The notes under the pieces are model-generated. The model ran no database searches. It was given only the letters and a program-made list of their open reading frames with translations, and was not told the DNA's origin. Of a stretch of 64,000 bases of DNA, positions 62,820 through 64,000 are shown in pieces; within the stretch, counting starts at the first letter, position 1; the number at the start of each line of letters is the position of its first letter. The translations under genes and the position numbers were made by a program. Source of the stretch: Onishia niordana. GTDB taxonomy: Bacteria; Pseudomonadota; Gammaproteobacteria; Pseudomonadales; Halomonadaceae. The stretch is from contig NZ_SDSD01000005.1 of assembly GCF_004798965.1 (NCBI RefSeq), positions 237,875 to 301,874 of the forward strand, in the 5' to 3' direction.

Positions 62820-64000
62820 ATGTCCATTGCAACTGTTGTCTCTATTACTGGTCAGGCGTGGGCGCGTGATGCCGAAGGTAATCTGCGCGAGCTTCAGCAA
62901 GGTGACCAGCTACTGGACGGCGAGACCTTGGTGACGTCCGATAACGGAGCGGTGGAACTAGATTTTGCAGATGGCCTGCCGCCGGTTGCGATCGGGGGCG
63001 GCCAGCAGGTGGCGATGAGCGACGAGTTGAATGCAGACGCCCTTATCGAGCCGGATGATGCCAGTGCACAGGATGAGGGCATCGAAGCATTGCTGGCGTC
63101 ACTGGAGGGTGAAGGCGACCTTCTCGATGACTTGGAGGCAACTGCCGCCGGTGGTGGCGGTGGCGCAGAAGGCGGCGGCCATAGCTTCATCCAGCTGGCG
63201 CGCATTTCGGAATCTGTTGATCCGCTGGCATTCTCTTTCGAGAATGCGAGCAACACTAATGTTGTCAACGACGGCGAAAGTTCACTCGAATTTTCTGCTG
63301 ACGAAGCCACGACGCCTCTCGACACCACTCCTCTCGACAACACTGCCGAGGTCACCGTTAGTCTGGCTGACGTCTATAGCTCGAATGTCGCCAATACGCT
63401 GATCAGCGGCACCACTACCGACGTCGAAGCCGGCCAGATCGTCAACCTGGTGATCAGCGACGACGATGCCACCACCGCTGATGTTACCGCCAGTGCCTCA
63501 GTTGAGGCTGATGGCAGCTATGCCACCACCGCTGATCTGAGCAGCCTCAATGACGGTGGCTTGAGCGTGACCGCAACGGTCGAAGATCAGGCGGGTAACC
63601 AAGCCAGTGCGACAGACACCGCGACGCTGGATACCGGCTACGGCGACGAGGGCGACAGCAGCACCAACGCCACGGTGGATATCACCGACCAGGACGGTGA
63701 AGAGACCATCAACGGGGAAGGCGACACCGCCACCATCACCGGCAGCATCGGTGCCAATGGCGCAAGCCTCGACAGCCTGGTGATCAGCGACGGCGACGAC
63801 AGCACGGACGATCTCGTGCTGAATGTGGACGACATTACCGTCGACGCCACCACCGGCAACTACGAAGTGACCGGCGTTGACGTCAGCGGCCTGGCCGACG
63901 GCACCCTCACCGTGACCGCCAATAGCACCGACACCGACGGCAACACGGCCGCGCCCACCGACACCGTGACGCTGGATACCGGCTACGGCGACGAGGGCGA
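62820..64000 (+). CDS. giant LapA-like repeat adhesin with N-terminal retention module (3' end outside window)
   Basis: At least 393 codons, still open at the right edge. The N-terminus has no signal peptide, as expected for type I secretion. Residues 1-140 are a retention module (SIATVVSITGQAWARDAEG, GDQLLDGETLVTSDNGAVEL) with the TAAG motif at 108-111, the site where LapG cuts LapA, followed by a Gly-rich stretch and HSFIQLARISESVDP. From about residue 175 begin acidic Ig-like/bacterial adhesin repeats (TAEVTVSLADVYSSN, VEAGQIVNLVISDDDA, DTATLDTGYGDEGD). It is the presumed cargo of the upstream type I system and the surface anchor of cells in biofilm; release by a LapG protease under LapD/c-di-GMP control is inferred from the motif. 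The secretion signal would lie at the missing C-terminus. Confidence 0.93.
   Translation, partial: MSIATVVSITGQAWARDAEGNLRELQQGDQLLDGETLVTSDNGAVELDFADGLPPVAIGGGQQVAMSDELNADALIEPDDASAQDEGIEALLASLEGEGDLLDDLEATAAGGGGGAEGGGHSFIQLARISESVDPLAFSFENASNTNVVNDGESSLEFSADEATTPLDTTPLDNTAEVTVSLADVYSSNVANTLISGTTTDVEAGQIVNLVISDDDATTADVTASASVEADGSYATTADLSSLNDGGLSVTATVEDQAGNQASATDTATLDTGYGDEGDSSTNATVDITDQDGEETINGEGDTATITGSIGANGASLDSLVISDGDDSTDDLVLNVDDITVDATTGNYEVTGVDVSGLADGTLTVTANSTDTDGNTAAPTDTVTLDTGYGDEG
63623..64000 (+). repeat. start of the adhesin long repeat array (345-bp period)
   Basis: The stretch ACGCTGGATACCGGCTACGG and its continuation at 63623-63655 recurs exactly at 63968-64000, 345 bases (115 codons) later. 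Near-identity at DNA level points to recent repeat duplication; the array continues beyond the window. Confidence 0.8.

Overview
The window looks like a chromosomal segment of a Halomonas-like gammaproteobacterium (Halomonadaceae). Supporting this are the GC-rich coding sequence, the block gyrA-serC-pheA-[tyrA-aroA fusion]-cmk-rpsA, an MvaT-type H-NS protein, tRNA genes just upstream of tig-clpP-clpX-lon-hupB-ppiD, a pilB-pilC-pilD-coaE-yacG cluster, and an orphan betaine/choline-type binding protein. The genus is inference. Most of the window is core chromosome. The right end is an accessory biofilm locus that runs out of the window.

Layout. 0-6 kb: end of an xdhC gene, then genes on the minus strand (osmolyte-binding protein, RraA-family protein, small outer-membrane barrel, acnB). 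6-12 kb: a DUF1289 protein, miaE and a 1300-residue regulator with SARP/BTAD, cyclase-like, STAND ATPase and TPR parts. 12-22 kb: ykgJ-like/queD/queE/queC (queuosine precursor synthesis), a two-domain acyltransferase of the ornithine-lipid type, an SRPBCC protein, DUF2789, ansA with a lipoprotein esterase, luxS-mtnN and folD. 22-31 kb: tRNA-Pro, tRNA-Arg, tRNA-His, then the protein quality-control block, with sigma-32-like promoters seen before tig and lon. 31-44 kb: a histone-deacetylase-like hydrolase, a COG0523 GTPase behind a Zur-like box, then gyrA and the serine/aromatic amino acid block down to rpsA. 44-53 kb: bioA with a clear BirA operator, mvaT, a Tus-like replication-terminator protein, yacG, coaE, pilD, pilC, pilB and divergent pilA.

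53-64 kb: a diguanylate cyclase with a periplasmic sensor domain paired with a small periplasmic sulfite-oxidase-fold protein, an unknown 93-residue protein, then a type I secretion set (TolC fused to an OmpA domain, LapB-like ABC transporter, LapC-like adaptor), a LuxR-type regulator and the start of a giant LapA-like adhesin. The adhesin carries a TAAG retention/cleavage site at residues 108-111 and long Ig-like repeats. LapD and LapG are not in the window. The reading proposed here is a c-di-GMP-controlled adhesin locus whose local cyclase may take a periplasmic signal through the sulfite-oxidase-fold partner.

The least expected features are the Tus-like gene in the pil-coaE-yacG operon, the TolC-OmpA fusion, the pseudo-cyclase inside the SARP/STAND regulator and the double T-fold QueD.
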